Numbered from the stretch's first letter, positions 9,529-18,336 are shown. The stretch: DNA of 64,000 nt from Phaeobacter cretensis (GCF_047372505.1 NZ_JBKBEU010000001.1:2604001-2668000); one strand, 5' to 3'. The notes: generated by a model not told the origin, from the letters alone. Program-made: numbers and translations.

Positions 9529-9921
9529 TTACCCGAAGGTTACATGCGCCCAAGCTGCTGCCATGGCAATATAGGTCAGCTGGTGCAATGCTTGGTCGGT
9601 GCCCATTGCACGCCAGTAAACAGCCATATCAGGCGCTAGTTCCTTGCGTTTGGAATAACATGCCTTGCAGTAGTCGATATTGAAATGCGCCACCCACTCA
9701 AGTGCGCCGATCATCAAAATGAAGCCAACTGGAGCTCCCATAATGACAAAGGCGATGATCGAGCCCAGTACATGTACCCCGGCATGTTGTGCGCGCCCCG
9801 CATGGAGATACTCCCCGCGCCCCGACAGCATCTTAGGCGTTTGTAGATAGAAATCGCCAAACATATGCTTGATCTGAAGCAGGCAGAGCAAACCCAATAG
9901 GGATGCAAGATGGTCTGACAA
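9529..9921 (-). CDS. DUF3307 family membrane protein
   Basis: A 130-residue integral membrane protein with the DUF3307 pattern: an N-terminal stretch with IKHMFGDFYLQTPKML, then a helix after a HAGRAQHAGVHVLGS segment, a hydrophobic helix GFILMIGALEWVAHFNIDY and a short C-terminal helix (LTYIAMAAAWAHVTFG). Family function is unknown. The likely initiation codon is the TTG at 9921, because the frame is closed by a TAA a few codons upstream and no ATG occurs before the conserved core; no clear ribosome-binding site supports it. It converges on the Lrp gene and diverges from the ABC-like gene. Confidence 0.75.
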   Translation of the reverse strand: MSDHLASLLGLLCLLQIKHMFGDFYLQTPKMLSGRGEYLHAGRAQHAGVHVLGSIIAFVIMGAPVGFILMIGALEWVAHFNIDYCKACYSKRKELAPDMAVYWRAMGTDQALHQLTYIAMAAAWAHVTFG

Positions 9922-9945
9922 AGGAACGGCCCCATTTTATGTAGC

Positions 9946-9972
9946 AAGCTTTAAAAGCTTACGTTTTTTTTT
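9946..9972. repeat. AAGCTT inverted repeat followed by nine T
   Basis: A perfect 6-base inverted repeat (AAGCTT-TAA-AAGCTT) is followed by ACG and nine T on the plus strand. It resembles a weak rho-independent terminator, but no plus-strand gene ends nearby (the Lrp gene ends about 460 bases upstream). It sits in the divergent promoter region between the DUF3307 gene and the ABC-like gene, so it may instead be part of a promoter or operator. Confidence 0.3.
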
Positions 9973-10164
9973 GAGACTGGCAAATGGCCTCTGACAATAT
10001 TCGTAGCGACGCCCCGTCAACTTATGCCCGATATGGTGCAAGAATAAGCTGTCGAGGCCCCACCAAAGACGAGGGGGGCTGTCTTGGCATTGCCTGTTGT
10101 GGGGAATTCAGGCTAGGCATATCGGGATCAGTTTCCGTCTCATTCGCCATTTCGGAGCCGTCCC

Positions 10165-13100
10165 ATAGAACGCACTCTTTTTCGGTTCATCTGGAAATAT
10201 TCCAAGCGCGACCAACTGGTTCTGCTGGTTGTCACGGCCTGTCTGTTTCCACTGTTGTATCTGACACTGGAGCTGCCCAAGCGTATCATCAATGATGCGA
10301 TTGGTGCGCGAAGCTCTACAATTGATCTGTTTGGCTATGAGCTGATCCAGCTGCACTACCTTTGGCTTCTGTGCGGTGGGTTTCTTCTGGCGGTTCTGGT
10401 CCACGGTCTGCTGAAGATGCGCATCAATACGATGAAAGGCATTCTGGCTGAGCGGATGCTCAGGCGATTCCGTTATCGGTTGATTTCGCGGGTGTTGCGG
10501 TTTCCCCAGCCCTATTTTGAGCGTGTCAGCCAAGGCGAATTGGTTTCCATGGTCACCTCCGAGAGTGAGCCAATGGGTGGCCTAATGGGCGATGCCGTTA
10601 GCCAGCCGGTACTGCAGGCCGGCCAGATGCTGACGATCCTCTATTTTCTATTTATGCAGAATGTCTGGTTCGGAATGGCGGCCGTCGCGCTGATCCCTCT
10701 ACAGGGATGGTTGATCCCGATGTTGCAGCGCAAAATCAACTTATTGAACAAAAAGCGTATTCGTCAGATTCGGGCCCTTGCATCAGAGATTGGCGAAAGT
10801 GCCGCCGGGGCGTCAACTCTACGCCTGAACGGTGGCTGGCGGTACCGTATGGCTGTTATCACAGATCGGCTCGGTTGGCTTTACGACATCCGGTTCGAGA
10901 TCTATCAGAAGAAATTCTTCATGAAGTTTCTCAACAACTTCATCACTCAGCTGACGCCGTTCCTTTTTTACGCCATTGGTGGCTACCTGGTATTGGAAGG
11001 CCAGGTTTCACTGGGCGCACTGGTAGCAGCATTGGCAGCCTACAAAGACCTGGCATCCCCTTGGAAAGAGTTGCTGGCCTATTACAACCAGACACAGGAT
11101 ATGGCGTTGCGCTGGGATGTGATCCTCGAGCGGTTTGACCCACCGGGAATGGTGAATGAGGCGCTGATGACTGGTGCTCCGGATCATCTGGAACGGTTGC
11201 AGGGTGATATCATCGTAGAAGGCGTCAATGTCCGTGATGCGAATGGGAATCTTGTTCTGGAAGATCTGAATGCGCGCTTCCCAGCGGGCAAGGTGATCGG
11301 GGTTGCCGCCCCTTCGGAGGAAGATCGGCGCGCTATGGCCGGGTTGTTGACCCGTGAATTGCTACCCTCGGCGGGCAAGGTCTGTATAGAGGACCAAAAC
11401 CTGAGCGATATCCATCAGGCGGTGATTGCGGCACGTATCGGGCATGCAACTTCCCGCCCGGTGCTATTTCAAGGCTCTTTTGGCGACAATGTGATGATGC
11501 CGATCCGTCAGCGACCACTGGGAACGGCGCAGGATATGCGGCGGTATGATGTAGCGCTACAGGCTGGCAATAGCCCTGATCCATTGGATGCGTCCTGGTT
11601 GGATCCCGCACTGGCCGGATTTTCCAGCGAGACGGAGTTACGCGATTGGTGGTTGCGGCTTATAGCGGGAATTGGTTCTGATACGGCGCTGTTTCGCCGA
11701 GGTGTTGAGCAGCGATTTAGTGTTAACAATCATCCTGAACTCGCGCAGAGACTGGTAGATTTACGCCCAAAGGTGCGGGAGGCAGTCGCAAATGCAGGCT
11801 TCGGAAGCTATGTTCATTTTCTAGCTCCAGACCGCTATAACCCAGCACTGCCAGTCGCCGAAAACCTTCTCTATGCGACCATGCAGCACCGCATAACTGA
11901 AGATGTGTTGAGGAAACAGGATGACTTTCTTGATCAGCTCAGGGAACTCAATCTTGACGTGGATCTGGTTACTCTCAGCTGTGATGTGGTTGAAATGTTG
12001 CGGCAGATCTTTGGCATCGACGGCACGGATCACCCGCTGTTTCGCAAACTAAGGCTGGAGGTATCAGCCTATGAAGGCGCTTTGGCACTGGTAGATAAAA
12101 CCCGTGATGATGGGGTTTCTGCGTTGAGCCATGAGGAGCTGGCACGGTTGCTGATCGTGCCATTTAGCATTTCCGCCGAGCAGATTGGCGCGGCCTTCAG
12201 CACCGAAATCGAAGAGCGCATTCTTGCGTTCCGTCAAAGCCACTCAAAGCAGCTGATGGCGACGTTAGACGATATCTTTGAGCCGTTGGATGAATCGCGA
12301 TTTGCCCCGGGGCTGACCGTGCTGGAAAACGCCTTGTTCGGGAAAATTTCTGACGGTGCGGGTGGGCGTGCAGAAGACGTCCAGAAACTGGTTTCCGATG
12401 TCTTGGTCGGGAATGGCGTGCGTGATCATGTTGTGGAACTGATCTTTGATCTGCCGATTGCGCTAGGTGGGCAGGGACTACCTGCCAGCTTTGCGGAGCC
12501 GCTGGCCTTTTCACGGGCGACGATCAAGCGTCCGGATATCTTGATCCTCGATTCCGCAATGGCCAGCTATGACCTGGACACCCGCATTGCAATTCATAAA
12601 AACCTGCGGCGGCTTTTGCCACTGACGACACTGATCTATCTTGGAAGCAGTTTTGAGAGCCCGGAAGTCTTTGACAGCTACTATGAGCTGCGCCAGGGCC
12701 GCTTGGTCAGCGACAGTCCGGTCACCGATGAGCGCGGTGATGGTGTCGGGAGCGCTGATTTGGCGCGTAAGCTGAGGGCCCTGGAGCAGACGGAGCTGTT
12801 CTCCAAGTTGAACCGCCGGCAGCTCCGTCTATTGGCGTTTGGCGCGCGTTGGTACACTGCCAAGGCTGGTGACACAGTGTTCCTCAAAGATGATGAAGCA
12901 GGTGATGGCGCTTACATGGTGCTGGAAGGCGAAGCCGGTCTCTATTTGCCGCAGGAAGGCGGTGAAAATCGCTTTGTTGCTAAGGTGGGGGCAGGTCGGC
13001 TGGTCGGCGAACTGGGGCTGATCAGAAAAGAACCGCGAGCTCTCAGCATGATTGCCGAAAGCGATTTGACATGTCTGCGTATTGGTGAGGAAGAATTCCT

Positions 13101-13173
13101 CGCGGTAGTTGAAAACGATGCTGCCACAGCCTTCAAACTTTTGCAGGTCGTGGCGGGTTACGTGTCGAGCTAA
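10165..13173 (+). CDS. ABC transporter-like membrane protein with degenerate NBD and C-terminal cyclic nucleotide-binding domain
   Basis: About 1002 residues. An ABC-type-1 membrane domain (about 1-320, several hydrophobic helices such as LVLLVVTACLFPLLY) is followed from about 347 by a nucleotide-binding-like domain split by a long insertion. The P-loop position (about 379) reads GVAAPSEEDRRAMAG with no GKS/T, and the Walker B region reads ILILDSAMAS without the catalytic Glu, so ATP hydrolysis by this chain is doubtful. Residues about 868-1002 form a CAP-type cNMP domain with GELGL (about 948) and EPRALS (Arg about 957), the phosphate-binding cassette. The protein fold requires translation from about 10165, where the codon is ATA, preceded by GGAG seven bases away; the first conventional start is the TTG at 10255, which would remove most of the first membrane helix. 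Substrate unknown. Confidence 0.82.
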   Translation: MERTLFRFIWKYSKRDQLVLLVVTACLFPLLYLTLELPKRIINDAIGARSSTIDLFGYELIQLHYLWLLCGGFLLAVLVHGLLKMRINTMKGILAERMLRRFRYRLISRVLRFPQPYFERVSQGELVSMVTSESEPMGGLMGDAVSQPVLQAGQMLTILYFLFMQNVWFGMAAVALIPLQGWLIPMLQRKINLLNKKRIRQIRALASEIGESAAGASTLRLNGGWRYRMAVITDRLGWLYDIRFEIYQKKFFMKFLNNFITQLTPFLFYAIGGYLVLEGQVSLGALVAALAAYKDLASPWKELLAYYNQTQDMALRWDVILERFDPPGMVNEALMTGAPDHLERLQGDIIVEGVNVRDANGNLVLEDLNARFPAGKVIGVAAPSEEDRRAMAGLLTRELLPSAGKVCIEDQNLSDIHQAVIAARIGHATSRPVLFQGSFGDNVMMPIRQRPLGTAQDMRRYDVALQAGNSPDPLDASWLDPALAGFSSETELRDWWLRLIAGIGSDTALFRRGVEQRFSVNNHPELAQRLVDLRPKVREAVANAGFGSYVHFLAPDRYNPALPVAENLLYATMQHRITEDVLRKQDDFLDQLRELNLDVDLVTLSCDVVEMLRQIFGIDGTDHPLFRKLRLEVSAYEGALALVDKTRDDGVSALSHEELARLLIVPFSISAEQIGAAFSTEIEERILAFRQSHSKQLMATLDDIFEPLDESRFAPGLTVLENALFGKISDGAGGRAEDVQKLVSDVLVGNGVRDHVVELIFDLPIALGGQGLPASFAEPLAFSRATIKRPDILILDSAMASYDLDTRIAIHKNLRRLLPLTTLIYLGSSFESPEVFDSYYELRQGRLVSDSPVTDERGDGVGSADLARKLRALEQTELFSKLNRRQLRLLAFGARWYTAKAGDTVFLKDDEAGDGAYMVLEGEAGLYLPQEGGENRFVAKVGAGRLVGELGLIRKEPRALSMIAESDLTCLRIGEEEFLAVVENDAATAFKLLQVVAGYVSS

Positions 13174-13258
13174 TGCTTCGCGCCCTTTGCCCAATCGCTT
13201 TCCATCGGTGGCTAGCGAGAGCTGGAACAGTATATTTTAAGCAAGTGTAAGGTGCTGC

Positions 13259-13650
13259 GTGACTAACGACGTCTCTGAATGCTCTTGGAAGCTAGGCCTG
13301 AGTGGACAGTTAGCCAAGAGAAAGAGTTCGGTGCGATTGGTCCATAGCTGCTGACCAGAGATGAAGGGCCTGGTCCGCAAAATCTGAGCCTATATTGGAA
13401 CTAAGCGGCGCGCTTATGTAGCAGGTTCGTAGCCGCAATATGATCTTCTCAGTGGCCGAAGTTGTTTCGCACCTTAGTCTGTTGATGACATTGTATCCCG
13501 GAGATGTGTTGCCACCAGAATTCCTCCAGACGTTGGCATGGGGCAGAAGCCCATGCTAACCTATCTGAAACCCCGTCATATTTATGCGCAATGCTGTCGA
13601 AGGGATTGGGCAGTAACTGCAACGCGCGGTCGGATACGCGTAAGATCGGC
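13259..13650 (+). pseudogene. Decayed fumarylacetoacetate hydrolase-family gene (C-terminal domain remnant)
   Basis: Translating across frames recovers consecutive FAH-family motifs: VTNDVSE (13259), EFGAIGP then stop then LLTRDE (13324), NMIFSVAEVVSHLSLLMTLY followed by PGDV (13437), ATRIPPDVGMGQKP (about 13511) and YLKP. They match the order in intact family members (VNDVSE, FGPIGPWLVTRDE, MIFSVAEIVSYLS, PGDV, TGTPxGVGMGQKP). At least three frame changes and in-frame stops (13345 and others) separate them, and the N-terminal half is gone. It lies tail to tail with the sugar-acid dehydratase and alcohol dehydrogenase genes. In L-fucose, L-rhamnose or L-arabinose type pathways such a hydrolase works with those enzymes, so it may be a lost member of that pathway. 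Confidence 0.8.
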
Positions 13651-13655
13651 GCACA

Positions 13656-13680
13656 TTGGGCAGGGGCTATCCCTGCCCAA
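13656..13680. repeat. Perfect 10-base inverted repeat
   Basis: TTGGGCAGGG and CCCTGCCCAA surround a 5-base loop (GCTAT), 66 bases beyond the stop of the minus-strand dehydratase gene. The GC-rich stem could stop transcription or protect the 3' end of that transcript, but neither strand has a run of T after it. Confidence 0.45.
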
Positions 13681-13745
13681 TCGCTGCTTTGCCTCAGTAC
13701 GGCTCTCCAACTGCCTTTAGGCTACTCTGGCGGGTCAAAATCACA

Positions 13746-14978
13746 TCACTCTTCGATGGGTGGGGCACCGCCAACAAAGTTGTTGCCTTCGGCGTAGTTG
13801 CATGGGGCATCCTGCATATTCAGGTGCAAATCAGTTCCTTCGAAGGGATGTGCGCGGGCTAAGTCTTCGTCTACCTCAATGCCCAGGCCAGGTGCGTCAG
13901 ATGGGATGACAAAGCCATCCTCGACATCGATGCTATGTTTGATCAGGGCATTGTGGAACGGTGTCTCGATTGTCTCGATCATCAATAGGTTAGGGATAGA
14001 CGCAGCTAATTGGATATTGGCGGCCCATTCCACCGGGCCAGCATAAAGATGCGGAGCCATCTGCGCGCCAAAGACTTCGGCAATAGCGGCGATCTTTTTG
14101 GTTTCCCATATACCGCCAGAGCGCCCGAGCGCGGGTTGAAGAATTTCAGCGGCCCCCGCCCGCAAGACTGCAGCAAACTCCGCTTTTGTTGTAAGCCTCT
14201 CACCGGTGGCAACGGGAATGCGGACGCGTTCAGCGACGCGGGCCATGTCCTCAATCAAATCGGGAGGGGTTGGTTCTTCAAACCATAAGGGTTGATAGGG
14301 TTCGAGTGCTTGGCCCAACCGGATAGCGCCTGCTGGGGTGAATTGGCCGTGGGTGCCAAACAAGAGGTCAGCGCGATCGCCTACGGCCTCACGAATGGCA
14401 CGGCAGAATGCGACCGATTGCGTAATATCGGATTGTGCGGGCATATGACCGCCTCGCATCGTATAGGGGCCAGCTGGGTCGAATTTGACTGCAGTGTAAC
14501 CGCTCTCTACCGCTGCGACAGCCGATTCTGCTGCCAGTTCGGGCGCGTTCCAGAATGCACCAATGTCATGATGAGACTGTGGGTAAAGATAAGTATAGGC
14601 GCGAAGGCGGTCGTTCATGCGACCACCAATAAGTGCATGAACGGGGCGGTCGCGGTCTTTGCCCAGGATATCCCAGCACGCGATCTCTAGGCCAGAGAAC
14701 GCGCCCATGACGCTTAGATCTGGGCGCTGGGTAAATCCTGACGAATATGCGCGCCGGAACATCCATTCGATGTTTTCCGGTGACACACCCTGCATGTGGC
14801 GGTCAAATACGTCACGGATCACATGGGTCATCGCCTGCGGGCCTACGGATGCGGCATAGACCTCACCCCAACCAATGATGCCTGTATCAGTGGTCAGTTT
14901 GATCAAGATCCAATAGCGGCCACCCCAGCCCGGGGCTGGTGGAGCAGTAACGATAATGTCCAAGTCTTGCAGTTTCAT
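13746..14978 (-). CDS. Enolase superfamily (mandelate racemase/muconate lactonizing type) sugar-acid dehydratase
   Basis: Cytosolic Mg-dependent enzyme of 410 residues that abstracts a proton alpha to a carboxylate, probably dehydrating a sugar acid. The N-terminal capping domain includes WILIKLTTDTGIIGWGEVYA; the barrel has GLEIACWDILGKDRDRPVH, YTAVKFDPAG, LWFEEPTPP and PVATGERLTTKAEF, with the C-terminal catalytic-His region QMAPHLYAGPVEW. The Glu ligands EEP and GER are seen; the first metal-ligand position reads GTHGQ rather than the more common DxNG or DFHG. The ATG at 14978 opens the family N-terminus; an upstream alternative at 15017 would overlap the previous gene. It is cotranscribed with the alcohol dehydrogenase, 28 bases upstream. 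Substrate cannot be assigned. Confidence 0.88.
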   Translation of the reverse strand: MKLQDLDIIVTAPPAPGWGGRYWILIKLTTDTGIIGWGEVYAASVGPQAMTHVIRDVFDRHMQGVSPENIEWMFRRAYSSGFTQRPDLSVMGAFSGLEIACWDILGKDRDRPVHALIGGRMNDRLRAYTYLYPQSHHDIGAFWNAPELAAESAVAAVESGYTAVKFDPAGPYTMRGGHMPAQSDITQSVAFCRAIREAVGDRADLLFGTHGQFTPAGAIRLGQALEPYQPLWFEEPTPPDLIEDMARVAERVRIPVATGERLTTKAEFAAVLRAGAAEILQPALGRSGGIWETKKIAAIAEVFGAQMAPHLYAGPVEWAANIQLAASIPNLLMIETIETPFHNALIKHSIDVEDGFVIPSDAPGLGIEVDEDLARAHPFEGTDLHLNMQDAPCNYAEGNNFVGGAPPIEE

Positions 14979-15006
14979 ATCGGATTTTCCGTATCTGATC
15001 AGAAGT

Positions 15007-16098
15007 CTAGCTATCAAAAATGATGACGTTTCGGCGGGCAGATCCCGTTTTGGTGTCAGCGATGGCAGCGTTGATGCCGTTGAGTGTCCAGCGGCCGGAG
15101 ATCAGCTCATCCAGCTTCAATCGCCCCTGTTGATAAAGATCCACCATCCACGGAATATCGCGCTGGATCACAACATCTCCCATTTTCGACCCGATCATGC
15201 CCTGACCTAAGGCGGCCATGATGACTGGTTCATAGGTGGCTTTTGCACCGGAGTGAGGCATGCCGATCATCACTATCCGTCCACCCATGCCAAGATAGCG
15301 CGTGGCTTGGTCATACGCGGGGATGGCCCCAACGGTAACCAAAACAACATCAGCACCTTTGCCGCCAAGCGCCTTGTAAGAGGCCTTCCATGGTGCATCC
15401 GCGCTGCCTAAGACCGTGTGGGTAGCCCCAAACTCTCTGGCAATCTCCAGTTTGTCTTCACTAATATCCACAGCTACGATCCGCCGGGCTCCGGCTATAC
15501 GGGCCCCCTGAATGGCATTCAGCCCGACACCACCAGCGCCGATCACAACAACATCCTGACCTGCTCTGAGCTGTGCGGCGTTCACCGCGGCACCGACACC
15601 CGTGATCACGCCGCATGAAATCAGCGCTGCCACGTCTTTTCCTAGTTCTGGTGGGATTTTTACGATCTGTCGCTGGTCGACCACCACTCTTTCAGCAAAG
15701 GCACCGCAGCCCATGGCCTGCATCAAAGGAGCACCTTCCGCCGTTTTCAGCGGGCCATTGACAGCGTCATAAGGTGTTTCGCAGAGAGTTGGTGCTCCGC
15801 TCGCACAGCTAGGGCAACCGCCGCAGGATCGGATCAAGGTTACCACCACGCTGTCGCCTTCGGCGAAGCCATGAACACCATCTCCAACGGCGCTGATGAC
15901 GCCTGCGGCTTCGTGGCCATAGACCGCGGGTAGAAAACCGCCCCAAGCGCCTTCAGCAAATGAGATGTCGCTGTGACAGATCGCAACAGCACCAAGCGTG
16001 ACTTCAACTTCACCACCCTTAGGAGGGGCGAGGTGCACATCCTCTATTACCAGAGGGGCACCGAACTCATGACAAACGGCGGCTTTGATTGTCGGCAT
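15007..16098 (-). CDS. Zinc-binding alcohol dehydrogenase (MDR family)
   Basis: NAD(P)-dependent medium-chain dehydrogenase of 363 residues. Catalytic-zinc ligands are visible in AICHSD (about 41) and GHEAAG (about 63), the structural zinc in four cysteines of CGGCPSCASGAPTLC, and the Rossmann motif in VVVIGAGGVGLNAIQGA (about 185). The architecture resembles class III-like dehydrogenases, though the substrate is not evident. A GGGAGAGAG-rich ribosome-binding site precedes the ATG. It is immediately upstream of the enolase-superfamily dehydratase and probably oxidises an intermediate of the same sugar or sugar-acid pathway. Confidence 0.9.
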   Translation of the reverse strand: MPTIKAAVCHEFGAPLVIEDVHLAPPKGGEVEVTLGAVAICHSDISFAEGAWGGFLPAVYGHEAAGVISAVGDGVHGFAEGDSVVVTLIRSCGGCPSCASGAPTLCETPYDAVNGPLKTAEGAPLMQAMGCGAFAERVVVDQRQIVKIPPELGKDVAALISCGVITGVGAAVNAAQLRAGQDVVVIGAGGVGLNAIQGARIAGARRIVAVDISEDKLEIAREFGATHTVLGSADAPWKASYKALGGKGADVVLVTVGAIPAYDQATRYLGMGGRIVMIGMPHSGAKATYEPVIMAALGQGMIGSKMGDVVIQRDIPWMVDLYQQGRLKLDELISGRWTLNGINAAIADTKTGSARRNVIIFDS

Positions 16099-16264
16099 GC
16101 AATCTCTCTCCCTATTTTCTGATCACGGTGGACTGGGGAGAGTGGGGCTGCAAGTCTGAAACCGTCAATCATGTCGGGTATCGCTAATATGTTGGGTCAG
16201 ATGTTGAACAATCAACTTCCGCAGGGCGATTACCCGCAAGTTTCGCTATTCGTCCTCGGTCCAA

Positions 16265-17614
16265 TTAGGAGGCGGGTTGCAAATCTTGCAAGGTGGCAAC
16301 CGCTTTGGCAAATTCCTGAGCCTCTTCGGGGGCTCTGCCAAGTTGCTGCGCCGGGTCAAAAATAGTGGAAAGGTCGAGATCAGGATATTGCGCGACTGCA
16401 ACCTCCTGCAAGGGCCGGTTCTGTCCGGCGGCATCGGCGCAGAGCGTTTTGACAGCAGCCTGCGCGTCGCTTCTTCGCATGACTTTAGCCAAAGCAAAGC
16501 TCAAGGCCTCGGCGTGGATAATGCCATTGCTGGCATTCAGGTTGTGCGTCAGCTGGATTGGGTTTGGCTCTAAACCATTGGTCATTGAGCAGGCAGTTTT
16601 TGCCGCGCCGGCAGCGCAGAACACGATTTGCGGCAAGCTCAGCCATTCGCCGAACCAACTGCCACCGTCTCGTTGGTTTTGATGGCTGGCCGCTTGGTGC
16701 AGAGCCGTAAGTTGGGCATTTGCCTGAGACGCAAGTGCGACCAACGCAGAAGCGGCAACGGGATTCTGTTTTTGCGGCATTGTCGAGGATGCGCCGGCGG
16801 CACCAGTGGTAACCTCTTCGATGCCACTCTGTCTTAGAGCAATACAGTCTTTGCCCAGTTTGCACAAAGCGGCTGTAACACGAGTGAGCCATTCAGCAAT
16901 ACGCAATACCGGTGTGCGATCGGTGTGCCAGCTCCGACCGGGATCTGTCAGCGCAAGCGCATTGGCCAATTCGCTACGCACCTCAGCGGCCTGTGAGCCG
17001 AGGGCGTTGGCGGTGCCCGCTGCGCCGGAAAGGGAGACAAGAAGGCAGGCGTTGCGGAGATTTGGCAGCTCTTCTAGCAGGGAGAGCAGGGGATGCCCCC
17101 ATGCCGCCACAACCGCGCCGAAACTCGTCGGCGTCGCTAGCTGCCCATAGGTTCGAGCAGCCATCGGCAGGTCAGCATGCGCCGAAGCCAAAGCGGCAAG
17201 TTGGCCCAGGAGCGTGGTTAGATCGGCTTCTATTGCTGCGAGAGCCTGACGCAGCCGCAACATCAACGCGCTGTCCATGATATCCTGCGAGGTCGCGCCC
17301 CAATGGACGTATTGCGCATGTTCCGGCGCGTTCATCTCCTCTCGCAATGCGGCAACTAAACCCGGTACTGGAACGCCATTCTGTCCGGTCTGGCGAGCCA
17401 GTGCTGCCGGATCGAGGGCTACCTCCATCACAGCACGCCCAATCGCTGCTGCACTTTCTTCGGGTATCAGGCTCATTTTGCCCTGGGTTTTTGCTAGTGC
17501 CCCCTCGACCAACAGCATGGCGCGGACCTCTGCACTGTCTGAAAACAACCGGGAGATATCCCCGACGGGAAAAAGCGGGTTGTAGAGCTGACTGTCAAAG
17601 AGAGAAGCGGCCAT
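16265..17614 (-). CDS. pcaB: 3-carboxy-cis,cis-muconate cycloisomerase-like protein
   Basis: Lyase/fumarase superfamily enzyme of 449 residues; PcaB cyclises beta-carboxymuconate to gamma-carboxymuconolactone in protocatechuate breakdown. Conserved features include YVHWGATSQDIMD (about 103), the superfamily signature SSTMPQKQNPV (about 275) and GSWFGEWLSLPQIV. The start ATG overlaps the stop of the preceding hydrolase gene as ATGA. It is the third gene of a tightly overlapping run with pcaD, but the genes pcaH, pcaG and pcaC are not adjacent in this window, so a role on another substituted muconate is possible. Confidence 0.88.
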   Translation of the reverse strand: MAASLFDSQLYNPLFPVGDISRLFSDSAEVRAMLLVEGALAKTQGKMSLIPEESAAAIGRAVMEVALDPAALARQTGQNGVPVPGLVAALREEMNAPEHAQYVHWGATSQDIMDSALMLRLRQALAAIEADLTTLLGQLAALASAHADLPMAARTYGQLATPTSFGAVVAAWGHPLLSLLEELPNLRNACLLVSLSGAAGTANALGSQAAEVRSELANALALTDPGRSWHTDRTPVLRIAEWLTRVTAALCKLGKDCIALRQSGIEEVTTGAAGASSTMPQKQNPVAASALVALASQANAQLTALHQAASHQNQRDGGSWFGEWLSLPQIVFCAAGAAKTACSMTNGLEPNPIQLTHNLNASNGIIHAEALSFALAKVMRRSDAQAAVKTLCADAAGQNRPLQEVAVAQYPDLDLSTIFDPAQQLGRAPEEAQEFAKAVATLQDLQPAS

Positions 17615-18336
17615 CAGAGATCTTTCACTAGAGTTGCAATCATAGTCGCCAATCGTTGCGGAGCGGCAAAGAACGGAGAATGCGAGGTATCCAGATCCGT
17701 TACCTTATGTGGGGGCCAATCGGTCACCATTTGCGTCTGATATTCCGGCGGAATGACGCGATCACCGGTGCATCGGATATAGGCTTTGGGGGTCGCTTGC
17801 CATTGCGCGCCCAGCTGAAGCGGTGTGTCTTGTGGTCTGATAGCCTGCGGGCTCAATCGCGGGAGAGCATAAGCCGCCGTCGATGCCGGGCAATCATGAT
17901 ACAGCAGATCCGTCGCTGTGGTGAGATCGAAACAGTAGCTATGGCCATCCGCTGCTTTGACAGTTTTACCAGCCAGGGTTTGACGTGGGCTGCGTTTCCG
18001 CATTTCGATCATCGACACTCCGCCTTGAGGGACATAGGCACAGAGGTAAATCAGCCCGCGTAGAGGTGTTGCCATATCTGCAGCCGCTGAAATCGGGTAG
18101 CCCGCCCAAGAATGCCCGAGCAGGACAGTATTGGAATCCGTAGCTTCACGAATGGCTGTGGCCGTTTCACTCAGCGTTATGGATGCCATGTCACGGCTCT
18201 GGCCGCTATCGCTGCGAGCATTCCCGGGAAGATCGATTGTCCCGGCGCTGAGGCCTTGATCCGCCAAGGCAGGCAATAGGTCACGCCAGCACCATGCGCC
18301 ATGGCAGGACCCGTGGACCAACAACAGATCAGTCAA
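17614..18336 (-). CDS. Alpha/beta hydrolase (EstC/methylesterase-like)
   Basis: Serine hydrolase of 240 residues resembling the plant methylesterase / EstC group. The chain starts with the oxyanion segment LLLVHGSCHGAWCWRDLLPA, the nucleophile elbow is GHSWAG (Ser about 95), and the catalytic His lies in DTSHSPFFAAPQ near the C-terminus with an Asp in CTGDRVIPPE. It overlaps pcaD by 8 bases upstream and pcaB by 4 downstream, so it is translationally coupled to both. Its substrate is unknown; position suggests an ester or lactone linked to aromatic catabolism. Confidence 0.88.
   Translation of the reverse strand: MTDLLLVHGSCHGAWCWRDLLPALADQGLSAGTIDLPGNARSDSGQSRDMASITLSETATAIREATDSNTVLLGHSWAGYPISAAADMATPLRGLIYLCAYVPQGGVSMIEMRKRSPRQTLAGKTVKAADGHSYCFDLTTATDLLYHDCPASTAAYALPRLSPQAIRPQDTPLQLGAQWQATPKAYIRCTGDRVIPPEYQTQMVTDWPPHKVTDLDTSHSPFFAAPQRLATMIATLVKDL

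Noticed and set aside
9714..9947. ATG-started minus-strand frame of 77 codons overlapping the DUF3307 gene
   Set aside because: It is out of frame with the DUF3307 motifs and its Cys-rich translation matches nothing; the TTG-started frame has the real protein.
9946..9972. Terminator call for the AAGCTT hairpin with nine T
   Set aside because: No plus-strand gene ends within 460 bases upstream and the stem is short and AT-rich; kept only as a repeat.
13538..13797. Small plus-strand open frames that look like a short gene
   Set aside because: Their only recognisable parts (GQKP, YLKP) are pieces of the decayed FAH gene; the rest is not protein-like.
16171..16260. Possible micro-protein starting MSGIANMLGQML between pcaB and the dehydrogenase
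   Set aside because: The frame continues antisense into pcaB, has no ribosome-binding site and no recognisable family.
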